DNA of 64,000 bases from Streptomyces collinus Tu 365. Lineage in GTDB: Bacteria; Actinomycetota; Actinomycetes; Streptomycetales; Streptomycetaceae. Position 1 is the first letter of the stretch. Each line of letters opens with the position of its first letter. The translations under genes were made by a program, and so were the position numbers. Shown one piece after another: positions 8,488-15,647 of the stretch. Under the pieces are notes generated by a model. It searched no databases. It was given only the letters and a program-made list of their open reading frames with translations, and was not told where the DNA came from. The stretch covers positions 2,303,535 through 2,367,534 of the forward strand of contig NC_021985.1 of assembly GCF_000444875.1 (NCBI RefSeq), written 5' to 3'.

Positions 8488-10314
8488 TTGCCGAGCAGGT
8501 CCACCGCGCGCCTCGCCGCGCTCACCGTCGCCGCCGTCTGTTCCGCCGCGTCGGCCGTCGTCCTCACGTCGCCCGCGCACGCCGACTCGGTGCGCATCCA
8601 CGACATCCAGGGCACCACCCGTATATCCCCGCTGGCCGGCCAGAAGGTCGCCGACGTGCCCGGCATCGTGACGGCCACGCGCACCTACGGCTCGTCCAAG
8701 GGCTTCTGGATGCAGGACCCGACCCCGGACGACGACCCGGCCACCAGCGAAGGCGTGTTCGTCTTCACCAGCTCCACGCCCAAGGTCGCGGTCGGCGACT
8801 CCGTCACGGTGACCGGCACGGTCTCCGAGTTCGTCCCGGGCGGCGCCTCCTCCGGCAACCAGTCGGTGACGGAGGTGACCAAGCCGACGGTCACCACCGT
8901 CTCCACCGGCAACGCCGTCCCGGCGCCCACCGTGATCGACGCGGAGTCGGTCCCGGACGCCTACACCCCGGCCGGCGACACCGCCGCGGCCGGCTCCGTC
9001 AACGGCCTGACCCTGGACCCGTCGGCGTACGCCCTGGACTACTACGAGTCCCTGGAGGGCATGAACGTCCAGGTCGCCGACACCCGCGTGGTGACCCGCA
9101 CCGACCCGTACAGCGAGCTGTGGGTCACGGTGAAGCCGCGGGAGCACCGCAACCATCGCGGCGGCACGGTCTACGGATCCTACGAGTCGCAGAACACCGG
9201 CCGGCTGCAGATCCAGTCGCTGGGCTCGACCGCCGCCTTCCCGAAGGCGAACGTCGGCGACACCCTGGAGGGCACCACCACCGGCCCGCTGGACTACAAC
9301 CAGTTCGGCGGCTACACCCTGGTCGCGAGCAAGCTCGGCACGCTCACGAGCGGCGGCCTGGAGCGCGAGACCACGGCCAAGCAGTCCGCCCGCGAGCTGG
9401 CGGTGGCCACCTACAACGTCGAGAACCTCGACCCGTCGGACGCCACGTTCGACAAGCACGCCGCCGCGATCGTGAACAACCTTCAGTCGCCCGACATCGT
9501 GTCCCTGGAGGAGATCCAGGACGACAACGGCGCCACGGACGACGGCACCGTCGACGCGAGCGCGACCGTGAACAAGCTGATCGACGCGATCGTCGCGGCG
9601 GGCGGCCCGAAGTACGACTGGCGGTCGATCAACCCGGTCAACGACCAGGACGGCGGCGAGCCGGGCGGCAACATCCGCCAGGTCTTCCTGTTCAACCCGG
9701 AGCGGGTGTCCTTCGTGGACCGCGCGGGCGGCGACTCCACCACCGCGGTCGGCGTCACCAAGGTGCACGGCAAGGCGGAGCTCACGGCCTCCCCGGGCCG
9801 CATCGACCCGACGAACGCGGCCTGGACCAACAGCCGCAAGCCGCTGGCCGGCGAGTTCACCTTCCACGGCAAGACCGTGTTCGTGATCGGCAACCACCTC
9901 AACTCCAAGGGTGGCGACCAGGGTCTGACCTCGCAGTACCAGCCGCCGACGCGCAGCTCTGAGGTCCAGCGCCACGCGCAGGCGACCGAGGTGAACGCGT
10001 TCGTCAAGGACATCCTGTCCGTGCAGAAGAACGCGAACGTGATCGCGCTCGGCGACATGAACGACTTCGAGTTCTCCGAGACCGCGAAGATCATGGAGGG
10101 TGACGGCGAGCTGTGGTCGGCGATCAAGTCGCTGCCCCGGAGCGAGCGTTACACCTACGACTACCAGGGCAACGAGCAGGTCCTCGACCAGATCCTGATC
10201 AGCCCGTCGATCCGCCGCGGCTGCGACTTCGAGTACGACAGCGTGCACATCAACTCGGAGTTCAACGACCAGATCAGCGACCACGACCCGCAGGTGCTGC
10301 GGTTCCGCCCGTAG
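8488..10314 (+). CDS. Secreted endonuclease/exonuclease/phosphatase-family nuclease
   Basis: 608 residues from a TTG at 8488, chosen because GGAGGG sits five bases upstream and a proper Sec signal follows (basic start, hydrophobic core, cleavage near SPAHA-DS). Residues about 35-280 form an OB-fold-containing region of the ExeM/NucH type. The catalytic EEP domain begins at TYNVENLD (about residue 308) and includes SLEEIQD, GNHLNSKGGDQG, LGDMNDFE and SDHDPQ, the metal and catalytic residues of the superfamily. It likely degrades extracellular DNA or RNA for phosphate and nucleoside supply. Confidence 0.9.
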   Translation: MPSRSTARLAALTVAAVCSAASAVVLTSPAHADSVRIHDIQGTTRISPLAGQKVADVPGIVTATRTYGSSKGFWMQDPTPDDDPATSEGVFVFTSSTPKVAVGDSVTVTGTVSEFVPGGASSGNQSVTEVTKPTVTTVSTGNAVPAPTVIDAESVPDAYTPAGDTAAAGSVNGLTLDPSAYALDYYESLEGMNVQVADTRVVTRTDPYSELWVTVKPREHRNHRGGTVYGSYESQNTGRLQIQSLGSTAAFPKANVGDTLEGTTTGPLDYNQFGGYTLVASKLGTLTSGGLERETTAKQSARELAVATYNVENLDPSDATFDKHAAAIVNNLQSPDIVSLEEIQDDNGATDDGTVDASATVNKLIDAIVAAGGPKYDWRSINPVNDQDGGEPGGNIRQVFLFNPERVSFVDRAGGDSTTAVGVTKVHGKAELTASPGRIDPTNAAWTNSRKPLAGEFTFHGKTVFVIGNHLNSKGGDQGLTSQYQPPTRSSEVQRHAQATEVNAFVKDILSVQKNANVIALGDMNDFEFSETAKIMEGDGELWSAIKSLPRSERYTYDYQGNEQVLDQILISPSIRRGCDFEYDSVHINSEFNDQISDHDPQVLRFRP

Positions 10315-10322
10315 GTCTGCAG

Positions 10323-10378
10323 CTCCGCAGGGCTGTAGGTCCGCAGGGCTGTAGGTCCGCAGGGCTGTAGGTCCGCAG
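10323..10378. repeat. 16-bp tandem repeat, about 3.5 copies
   Basis: The unit GTCCGCAGGGCTGTAG occurs intact at 10339-10354 and 10355-10370, with one substitution at 10323-10338 and a half copy at 10371-10378. It begins eight bases after the nuclease stop codon. There are no spacers, so it is not a CRISPR. It is probably a slippage product and may vary in copy number between strains. Confidence 0.85.
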
Positions 10379-10403
10379 TCGGCGCCGACCGGGGCCGCCG
10401 GGC

Positions 10404-11141
10404 TCAGGGCCGGCCGAACACGTCGTTCAGCCAGTCCTGCCAGGCGGCCCCGTTCGCGTCGGCGTCGGCGTCCGGCGCGAAGTCGTGGACGCTGATGCCG
10501 AGCGGCGCGCCCCAGTGGCCGCGCCCGAAGAACCGGACGAGGGCATGGTCGGTGCGCAGTCCGATGAAGTACGGGTTGCGGTAGTCGAGCACGGCGTCCA
10601 GGGTCCGCCCGCCGGGCCCCCGGACGGTGGCCTTCGTGCCCGCGGCCGCGTCGTCCGGCAGGCCGAGCGCACGGGCCGCGGCGGCCAGCGCCCGCGGTGT
10701 CGCGGAGGCGGCGGGCCCGTTCAGCTGGGCGAAGGCGACCGGGCGGGGCGCGAAGTGCGTCAGGTACTCGCACAGGGTGTGCAGATAGAAGTTGGTGTGC
10801 TTGCTCGCGCCGTCGTACTGGTTGTTCCAGTCGTCGGTGAAGATGCCGCTGTGCACGTAGCGCACCCAGGCGCGGCGGCCCTCGTCGCGGGACTCGATCG
10901 TGTAGTCGAGCTGGTTGAGCGACTGGGTCGGGGAGCCGACGTCCTCGCTGCGGCTGGTGTAGCGGTGGGGCGGGTCCCAGGCGGTGACGGTGGACCCGAA
11001 GGGTCCCCTGCCGCCCTCCCGGGGCTCGGGCGGATCCATCGGCCACAGGTAGCCACCGCTGCCGGTGGTGACGGCGTCCCACACCTTCTCCGGCGGGACG
11101 TCGACCTCGAACTCGCGGACGATCTCGAATTCCTGGGGCAT
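10404..11141 (-). CDS. SRPBCC (AHSA1/START-like) domain protein
   Basis: 245 residues from the ATG at 11141, with AGGAG seven bases upstream. The N-terminal half has the Bet v1-like pattern EFEVDVPPEKVWDAVTTGSG followed by aromatic-rich strands, typical of activator-of-Hsp90-like or polyketide-cyclase-like pockets. The C-terminal region has a LDYRNPYFIGLR segment. It lies 14 bases after an ArsR-type regulator on the same strand; such ArsR plus SRPBCC pairs are common in actinomycetes. Ligand unknown. Confidence 0.85.
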   Translation of the reverse strand: MPQEFEIVREFEVDVPPEKVWDAVTTGSGGYLWPMDPPEPREGGRGPFGSTVTAWDPPHRYTSRSEDVGSPTQSLNQLDYTIESRDEGRRAWVRYVHSGIFTDDWNNQYDGASKHTNFYLHTLCEYLTHFAPRPVAFAQLNGPAASATPRALAAAARALGLPDDAAAGTKATVRGPGGRTLDAVLDYRNPYFIGLRTDHALVRFFGRGHWGAPLGISVHDFAPDADADANGAAWQDWLNDVFGRP

Positions 11142-11155
11142 GGCGAAGCTCCTGC

Positions 11156-11758
11156 TCAGCTCTCGACGGACGGCTGGTCCTTGACCACGGGGTGCAGCGC
11201 GATCACGATCCGGTGGTCGCGGCCGCCCTCGGCGTCGGGGGCGTCGTACTTGCGGACGAGGGCGCTCACACCGGCGGTCAGCTCCTGCACGAAGGCCGCG
11301 CGGTCGGCGGCGGACGCGAAGCGGACCTGGCCGTCCAGGGCGTAGGTGGCCAGCGGCCTGCGGGCCCGGGCGGCACCGGTGATCAGGGTGCCGACGTCCC
11401 GTACCAGGCGGGCGCCGAGGGCGAGCAGCCAGCGCGCGGAGAGCTGGTCGCGGAAGCGGTCCGGGTCCGGCTGCACGGCGGGCAGGGCGGCCGGCGAGAT
11501 GACGTACGACGCGGCGGTCGCGCGCATGAGCCGCTCGGTGACGTTGCCCTTGCGGCGCTCCCCGGCCAGTTCGACCAGGCCGTGCCGCTCCAGCGCCTTG
11601 AGGTGGTAGTTGACCTTCTGCCGGGGCAGGCCGACCCGGCCGGCCAGCATCGCGGCGGAGGCGGGTTCCGCGGCCAGTTCGGCGAGCAGCCGGGCCCGTA
11701 TCGGGTCGAGCGATACGGCCGCCGCCTCGGGGTCCTCGATCACGGTGACGTCCAGCAT
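11156..11758 (-). CDS. ArsR-type winged-helix regulator
   Basis: 200 residues from the ATG at 11758; GGGAGGG lies seven bases upstream. The N-terminus LDPIRARLLAELAAEPASAA and VGLPRQKVNYHLKALERHGL form an ArsR/HTH_20 winged helix (residues about 18-85). The C-terminal half is a mostly helical, variable domain with no metal-binding cysteines, so it is not a classical metal sensor. It probably controls itself and the following SRPBCC gene through the inverted repeat overlapping its leader. Confidence 0.87.
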   Translation of the reverse strand: MLDVTVIEDPEAAAVSLDPIRARLLAELAAEPASAAMLAGRVGLPRQKVNYHLKALERHGLVELAGERRKGNVTERLMRATAASYVISPAALPAVQPDPDRFRDQLSARWLLALGARLVRDVGTLITGAARARRPLATYALDGQVRFASAADRAAFVQELTAGVSALVRKYDAPDAEGGRDHRIVIALHPVVKDQPSVES

Positions 11759-11762
11759 GCGT

Positions 11763-11822
11763 CCACCCTCCCACCGAAAACTAAATCTGTCCAAGCAGAC
11801 TTCGTTTTCGGTGGGAGGGTGG
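11763..11822. repeat. 60-bp near-perfect inverted repeat over the arsR leader
   Basis: A perfect 19-bp inverted repeat pairs 11763-11781 with 11804-11822. The 22 bases between them form a second, imperfect dyad centred on TCTG-N6-CAGA (11786-11799). The arm nearest the gene contains the arsR ribosome binding site, so RNA folding would hide it. The inner dyad is a plausible operator. It could alternatively be a remnant of a small inverted-repeat element. Confidence 0.8.
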
Positions 11823-12025
11823 AGGAGGGGGCGGAGTGGGCGGAGTGGCGGGGGCCCAGGCCGGGGTGGACCGGCGCCTTGGCACCGCGGGCCGGCACCG
11901 GGGACCGACGTGCCCCGGGGGCTCGTGCCGCGGCCGGGCGCGGTCAGCGGTGGCGTCGGTGACGGCCCCGGCAGCGACCCGCCGACGGCTTCGGCACTGA
12001 CCCGCCGACGGCATCGGTGGTGGCG

Positions 12026-12517
12026 TCAGCGTTGCCGCTGCCTGCGCCAGGCGAAGCCCGCCGCGACGGCGGCGGCACCCAGCACGCCCACGGCCGCGAG
12101 CGCGCCGGGGTGCCGCTTGCCCGAGCGCAGCGCCGCGCGGAACTGCTGCGGGAGGCCGTCCGGGCCGGAGCGGCCCGCGCGGGCGGCCCGGTCCTGCACC
12201 GCGTGCCCGGCGTGCGCGGCCTGGTCCTGCAGGACGTGCCCGGCGTGCGCCGCCCGGTCCTGGACCAGGTGCCCGGCGTGCGCCGCCCGGTCCTGGACGG
12301 CGTGGCCCGCGTGCCGGGCGCTCACCCGGAGCTGCACGGTCATGGCGCCGGCCTTGTCGCGCAGGTCGGCGGCCCGGGCGCGGGCCCGGCCCTTCACGTC
12401 GGCCTTGTCCATGAGCTGCGCGACGGTGTCGCCGAGCTGGCTCCTGGTGTGCTCGATCTGGCGCCGCAGCTCGTCGGGGCCCTTGGCGCCCGAGCCGTGC
12501 GGGATCCTGTGCGTCAT
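12026..12517 (-). CDS. DUF3618-family protein with 11-residue repeats
   Basis: 163 residues. Residues 13-45 (PDELRRQIEHTRSQLGDTVA) match the DUF3618 signature. Residues 68-111 are four tandem 11-residue repeats of the form AHAGHAVQDRA, then a C-terminal transmembrane helix (139-155) and a basic end. The 11-residue periodicity suggests an amphipathic helix lying on a membrane. The start overlaps the stop of the holin-like gene (ATGA at 12514-12517). The neighbours suggest an envelope role; the biochemical function is unknown. Confidence 0.85.
   Translation of the reverse strand: MTHRIPHGSGAKGPDELRRQIEHTRSQLGDTVAQLMDKADVKGRARARAADLRDKAGAMTVQLRVSARHAGHAVQDRAAHAGHLVQDRAAHAGHVLQDQAAHAGHAVQDRAARAGRSGPDGLPQQFRAALRSGKRHPGALAAVGVLGAAAVAAGFAWRRQRQR
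12185..12316 (-). repeat. 33-bp coding tandem repeat (4 units)
   Basis: The DNA encoding residues 68-111 of the DUF3618 protein consists of four 33-bp units, each giving an 11-residue block built on HAGH and QDRA. Similarity at DNA level as well as protein level points to recent internal duplication. Confidence 0.75.
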
Positions 12518-12933
12518 CGATGTGCCCTTTCCCTGATCTCGTCGACGTCCGCCCTGACGCTGCCGAGCGTCTCCTCCGGGGTCGGCGGGGCGGCGCGGCG
12601 CAACTCGGCGCGCCCCGCCACGGCCAGCACACCGGCCACCGCGAAGTACACGGCGGCGACGATCAGCGCCGCCGCCCACACGGGCAGGGCCAGGGAGAGT
12701 GCGGCGGTGGCGGCGCCGGCCAGCACGATCAGGCCGACGTAGCCGACGGCGCCCGAGGCGCCCAGCAGTCCGCCGCCGCGCCCGGCCCGGCGTCCCTTCT
12801 CGGTCAGCTCCTCCTTGGCGAGGGCGACTTCCTGCCGCAGGAGCAGCGAGAGCTGTTCGGTGGCCCGGCCGACGAGTTCGCCCGTGGAGGGGCGCCCGTC
12901 GGCCGCGGGCCGTGCGTGCTGGGTCACGGTCAC
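12514..12933 (-). CDS. Phage-holin-family (DUF1469-type) membrane protein
   Basis: 139 residues. The GTG at 12933 was chosen because GAGGAGGC lies seven bases upstream; a second GTG two codons in is possible. Residues 15-50 match the family start (STGELVGRATEQLSLLLRQE then VALAKEELTEK). Two transmembrane helices follow at about 58-83 and 86-108, then a cytoplasmic acidic tail. In actinomycetes this family is chromosomal and usually sits beside DUF3618 genes, as here with an ATGA overlap. Despite the name, there is no evidence for a lysis role. Confidence 0.85.
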   Translation of the reverse strand: MTVTQHARPAADGRPSTGELVGRATEQLSLLLRQEVALAKEELTEKGRRAGRGGGLLGASGAVGYVGLIVLAGAATAALSLALPVWAAALIVAAVYFAVAGVLAVAGRAELRRAAPPTPEETLGSVRADVDEIRERAHR

Positions 12934-12985
12934 GGTGTCCGCCTCCTCTCCGTACGGAACATCCGGGTACCCCGGCCGCGGTGCG

Positions 12986-13693
12986 TCAGACCTGTTCCCG
13001 CCCCCCGGACCCGGCTTCGCCGAACCGGGCGAGTTGGGTCTGGAACCAGTCGAGCCTGGCCTGCAACAGGGCCGCTTCCGCGGTGAGTTCGGGCAGGCCC
13101 AGTTCTCCGTCGGCCGCCAACTCGGCCGCCGTCCCGGCCGGCAGAACAGCTTGGGCCGGGCCGCCCGCGACCACCCGCAGGCCCGCGCCGGCGAGCCGGG
13201 CGAAACCGGCGAGCGAGACGGACGTCCGCCCGCGGACACAGCCGGCGCACGCGGGGGCGAGGGCCCACCAGCCGGGTCTTCCCCAGCCCGCGTCGGCGAA
13301 CGCGACGGCGCCGGCGCCGCAGCCGCACGGCCCGGCGGTCGCCGTGCGCACCCGCTGCCGGGCGTAACGGAACCCGCGCTCGAAGCGGATGTAGGCACCG
13401 AGCACGGAGACCTCGAGCAGAACGGTGTCCCGGTGCTCCGCCGTGCACCGCAGGGCCTCGGCGGCCGCACGCTCGTGCACGCAGTGGAAGCCGCAGTCGC
13501 ACCGGCGCGCGGGCGGCCGGTGCCGGCGCCCGTAGACGCAGGCCGCGTCGGCGAGGACGCCGTACGGCAGCGCGCCACCCAGGGACACACCGGTGAACCC
13601 GGCCCGGGTGCCGTCCTGGGACAGCACCGGGTGGGCGATCTTGTATCCGGTCGGCGGCTCCGTGGGGCGTTCCACCGGGAGCCGCAGCCTCAT
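12986..13693 (-). CDS. Cysteine-rich hypothetical protein
   Basis: 235 residues from the ATG at 13693. I do not recognise the family. The N-terminus contains a GFTGVSLGGALPYG segment. Cysteines are clustered at residues 52, 65, 67, 71 and 83 (RRCDCGFHCVHE) and at 123, 125, 149 and 152 (CGCGAG, CAGCVRG), which looks like two or more zinc sites. The C-terminal third is helical (LTAEAALLQARLDWFQTQLA) and could be a coiled coil. The start overlaps the stop of a 46-residue gene (ATGA), and the holin-like gene follows after about 50 bases. Function unknown. Confidence 0.8.
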   Translation of the reverse strand: MRLRLPVERPTEPPTGYKIAHPVLSQDGTRAGFTGVSLGGALPYGVLADAACVYGRRHRPPARRCDCGFHCVHERAAAEALRCTAEHRDTVLLEVSVLGAYIRFERGFRYARQRVRTATAGPCGCGAGAVAFADAGWGRPGWWALAPACAGCVRGRTSVSLAGFARLAGAGLRVVAGGPAQAVLPAGTAAELAADGELGLPELTAEAALLQARLDWFQTQLARFGEAGSGGREQV

Positions 13694-13830
13694 CGGGCCG
13701 CCGGTACCTCTTCGCGGGCCGGTTCGGCCGGCGCGGTGCGGGTGATCTCCTCGGGGAGCGGCTGCTCCTCCTCGTGGACGGGTTGCCGCTCCTCGGCGAC
13801 CCCGGTGGCCAGTGCCTTGCCGAGCTTCAT
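13690..13830 (-). CDS. 46-residue acidic small protein
   Basis: The ATG at 13830 has GGGAGG five bases upstream, a strong site. The peptide starts MKLGKALATG and then is rich in Glu, Pro and Ala with no membrane span. Its stop overlaps the start of the cysteine-rich gene by ATGA, which supports real translation. It appears to be the first gene of the four-gene minus-strand operon ending at 12026. Function unknown. Confidence 0.7.
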   Translation of the reverse strand: MKLGKALATGVAEERQPVHEEEQPLPEEITRTAPAEPAREEVPAAR

Positions 13831-13936
13831 GGTGCCTCCCATGACCGACGTAGATGACCCTCCGTGCCCATAGTGACCCATGAAGGGCCGAGTTGGACAC
13901 AGGGCCTTCGGCCGTCCGCACCACAGATCAGCAGTG

Positions 13937-13954
13937 CTACGCAATATGCCGTAG
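13937..13954. promoter_or_regulatory. Possible operator upstream of the dapA-like gene
   Basis: CTACG at 13937-13941 and CGTAG at 13950-13954 form an interrupted palindrome with an AT-rich centre (CAATATGC), in an unusually AT-rich patch about 46 bases before the start at 14000. This suits a dimeric repressor or activator, but no regulator can be named. Confidence 0.3.
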
Positions 13955-13999
13955 AAGATTTAAGTGGAGCTACATCGTCGTCGCGCCGAGACTACCCCT

Positions 14000-14896
14000 A
14001 TGACGAACCGACGCACACCCTTCGGCCGCACGCTCTGCGCGATGATCACCCCGTTCACCGGGGCGGGCGCCCTCGACCTGGAGGGGGCCGGGCGGCTGGC
14101 CGCGCGGCTGGTGGCGGCGGGCTGCGACGGCCTGGTGCTCAACGGCACCACGGGCGAGTCGCCGACCACCACCGACGCGGAGAAGGCGGACCTGGTGAGG
14201 GCCGTACGGGAGGCGGTCGGCGACGGGGTCCCGCTGGTGGCGGGGGTGGGGTCCGCGGACACCCGGCACACGGCCGGACTGGCACTGGCGGCCGGGAAGG
14301 CGGGGGCCGACGGGGTGCTGGTGGTGACCCCTTACTACAGCAGGCCGCCGCAGGAGGCGGTGGCGGCGCACTTCCGCGAGGTCGCCGACGCGAGCGAGCT
14401 GCCGGTGATGCTCTACGACATCCCGGGCCGCACCGGCACCCGGATCGAGCCGGAGACGATGATCCGCCTGGCCGCGCACCCGCGGATCGTGGCGGTCAAG
14501 GACTGCTCCTACGACTTCCTCGGCACCCAGAAGGTGCTGGCCGAGACGGAGCTGGCCTACTACGCGGGCTGCGACGAGCACCTGCTCGCGTTGTACGCCG
14601 TGGGCGCGGCCGGCTGCGTGAGCACGGTCGCCAACGCCGTGCCGGGCCATGTCGCCGCCGTCCTCGACGCCTTCGACGCGGCGGACACCGCCCGCGCGGC
14701 CGAACTCCAGTCGCGGCTCGTGCCGTTGATCGAGGCGACGACGGGCGCGGACCTGCCGGGCACGGTCACCGTCAAGGCGCTCCTCGGCGGACTCGGCCTG
14801 CCCGCGGGCCCGGTACGCGCACCACTGCTGCCCGCGGGGCGGGAGGCGGCCGAGAAGCTGCGGGCGCGGTACGAGACGCTGGTCGGCGGGGCGTGA
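14000..14896 (+). CDS. dapA: Dihydrodipicolinate synthase family aldolase
   Basis: 298 residues, normal for DapA. The Schiff-base lysine is Lys167 (IVAVKDCS), with Tyr139 and Arg144 in YDIPGRTG and the Thr50-Thr51 pair in NGTTGESP, all residues of the DHDPS active site. It would condense pyruvate with aspartate semialdehyde in lysine/DAP synthesis, but the family also includes sugar-acid aldolases and the gene stands alone, so another aldolase role is possible. Start at 14000 (MTNRRTPFG) fits the family; no strong ribosome site is seen. Confidence 0.85.
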   Translation: MTNRRTPFGRTLCAMITPFTGAGALDLEGAGRLAARLVAAGCDGLVLNGTTGESPTTTDAEKADLVRAVREAVGDGVPLVAGVGSADTRHTAGLALAAGKAGADGVLVVTPYYSRPPQEAVAAHFREVADASELPVMLYDIPGRTGTRIEPETMIRLAAHPRIVAVKDCSYDFLGTQKVLAETELAYYAGCDEHLLALYAVGAAGCVSTVANAVPGHVAAVLDAFDAADTARAAELQSRLVPLIEATTGADLPGTVTVKALLGGLGLPAGPVRAPLLPAGREAAEKLRARYETLVGGA

Positions 14897-14968
14897 CCGG
14901 CGGCTGCCCCCGGCACCCTGGACAGTGACCCCCGACGGCCACCGGGCCCGCAGCCGTACGGTGCCGCC

Positions 14969-15138
14969 ATGAGCCGCCCGCCGCTGTTCCTGGACGTCGA
15001 CGGCCCCCTCAACCCGTTCGCGGCCCGGCCGGAGTGCCGCCCGGAGGGCTGCGCGACGATCAGGGCGTCGGTGCGCCCGGGCCGGCCCTGCGGGTCCGGC
15101 TGAAGATGCCGCCACCTGGCCTCGTGACACGCCCGTGA
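14969..15138 (+). pseudogene. Remnant of a HAD-superfamily hydrolase gene
   Basis: The ATG at 14969 opens with LFLDVDGPLNPFAARPE, the nucleotide-binding/catalytic start of a HAD-domain protein. The frame stops after 44 codons at 15103. In another frame just before that stop, PALRVRLKMPP (to a stop at 15138) resembles the next stretch of these proteins as I remember them (LRVWLNPEHG). A frameshift plus loss of the remaining gene body explains both. The upstream context is compact, with only 72 bases from the dapA-like stop. Confidence 0.55.
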
Positions 15139-15299
15139 CAGTCGGCAGACAGCGCCATGACCTCCCCACATCAAAATCGGATAAAGAGGGCGAACAAGCA
15201 GGAATGCGGCTATGCGGACACCCTGGCATCCCGGCACTCGCCCACTGCTTCCGAGGACGCGAGCAGCGACGACCGAGTCGACCGCCGAAGGACATCCCC

Positions 15300-15530
15300 A
15301 TGAGCCTCATCCTCACCCCGCAGACCGCCGAAGCCCCCGCGCCCGAGCTGGCCCCGCGCGAGCGTGAGACCCTCCGGCACATCGCCGCCGGCCGCACCTA
15401 CCTGCAGACGGCCCGCCACATGGGCCTCTCCAAGCACACGGTCGACGCCTACCTGCGCCGCATCCGGGCCAAGCTCGACATCACCACCACGGCGGAGCTG
15501 ACGCGCCTGGCGATCTCCCTGGGGCTGTGA
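15300..15530 (+). CDS. HTH-only LuxR-type DNA-binding protein
   Basis: 76 residues from the ATG at 15300 with AAGGA seven bases upstream. Almost the whole protein is a GerE/LuxR C-terminal domain: LAPRERETLRHIAAGRTYLQ, TARHMGLSKHTVDAYLRRIR and AKLDITTTAELTRLA. No receiver, ligand or ATPase domain is attached. Free-standing LuxR HTH proteins occur in streptomycetes; partners would have to be supplied in trans. It ends at a strong hairpin (15565-15594). Confidence 0.82.
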   Translation: MSLILTPQTAEAPAPELAPRERETLRHIAAGRTYLQTARHMGLSKHTVDAYLRRIRAKLDITTTAELTRLAISLGL

Positions 15531-15564
15531 GGCGGCCCCCGGCGGTGAGGGGGCGAGGAAGACG

Positions 15565-15594
15565 TGAGGGCGGCCGCGGGGACGGCCGCCCTCA
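15565..15594. terminator. Bidirectional terminator hairpin
   Basis: A perfect 12-bp stem (15565-15576 with 15583-15594) with a 6-base loop lies between the converging LuxR-type (+) and MerR-clamp (-) genes. Confidence 0.65.
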
Positions 15595-15647
15595 TGCTGC
15601 GCGTGACCGGACGGGCGCCGGCATCCGGCCTCGCGGTGAGCGGAGTG

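Noticed and set aside
10323..10378. CRISPR array
   Set aside because: The repeats abut directly with no spacers, and no cas gene is present.
10404..11141. Toxin-antitoxin pair formed by the ArsR and SRPBCC genes
   Set aside because: Sizes and folds fit the common regulator plus SRPBCC arrangement, and neither protein resembles a toxin.
12514..12933. Prophage lysis cassette, because of the holin-like gene
   Set aside because: There is no endolysin, integrase or structural phage gene nearby. This family is a chromosomal envelope protein in actinomycetes and is coupled to a DUF3618 gene.
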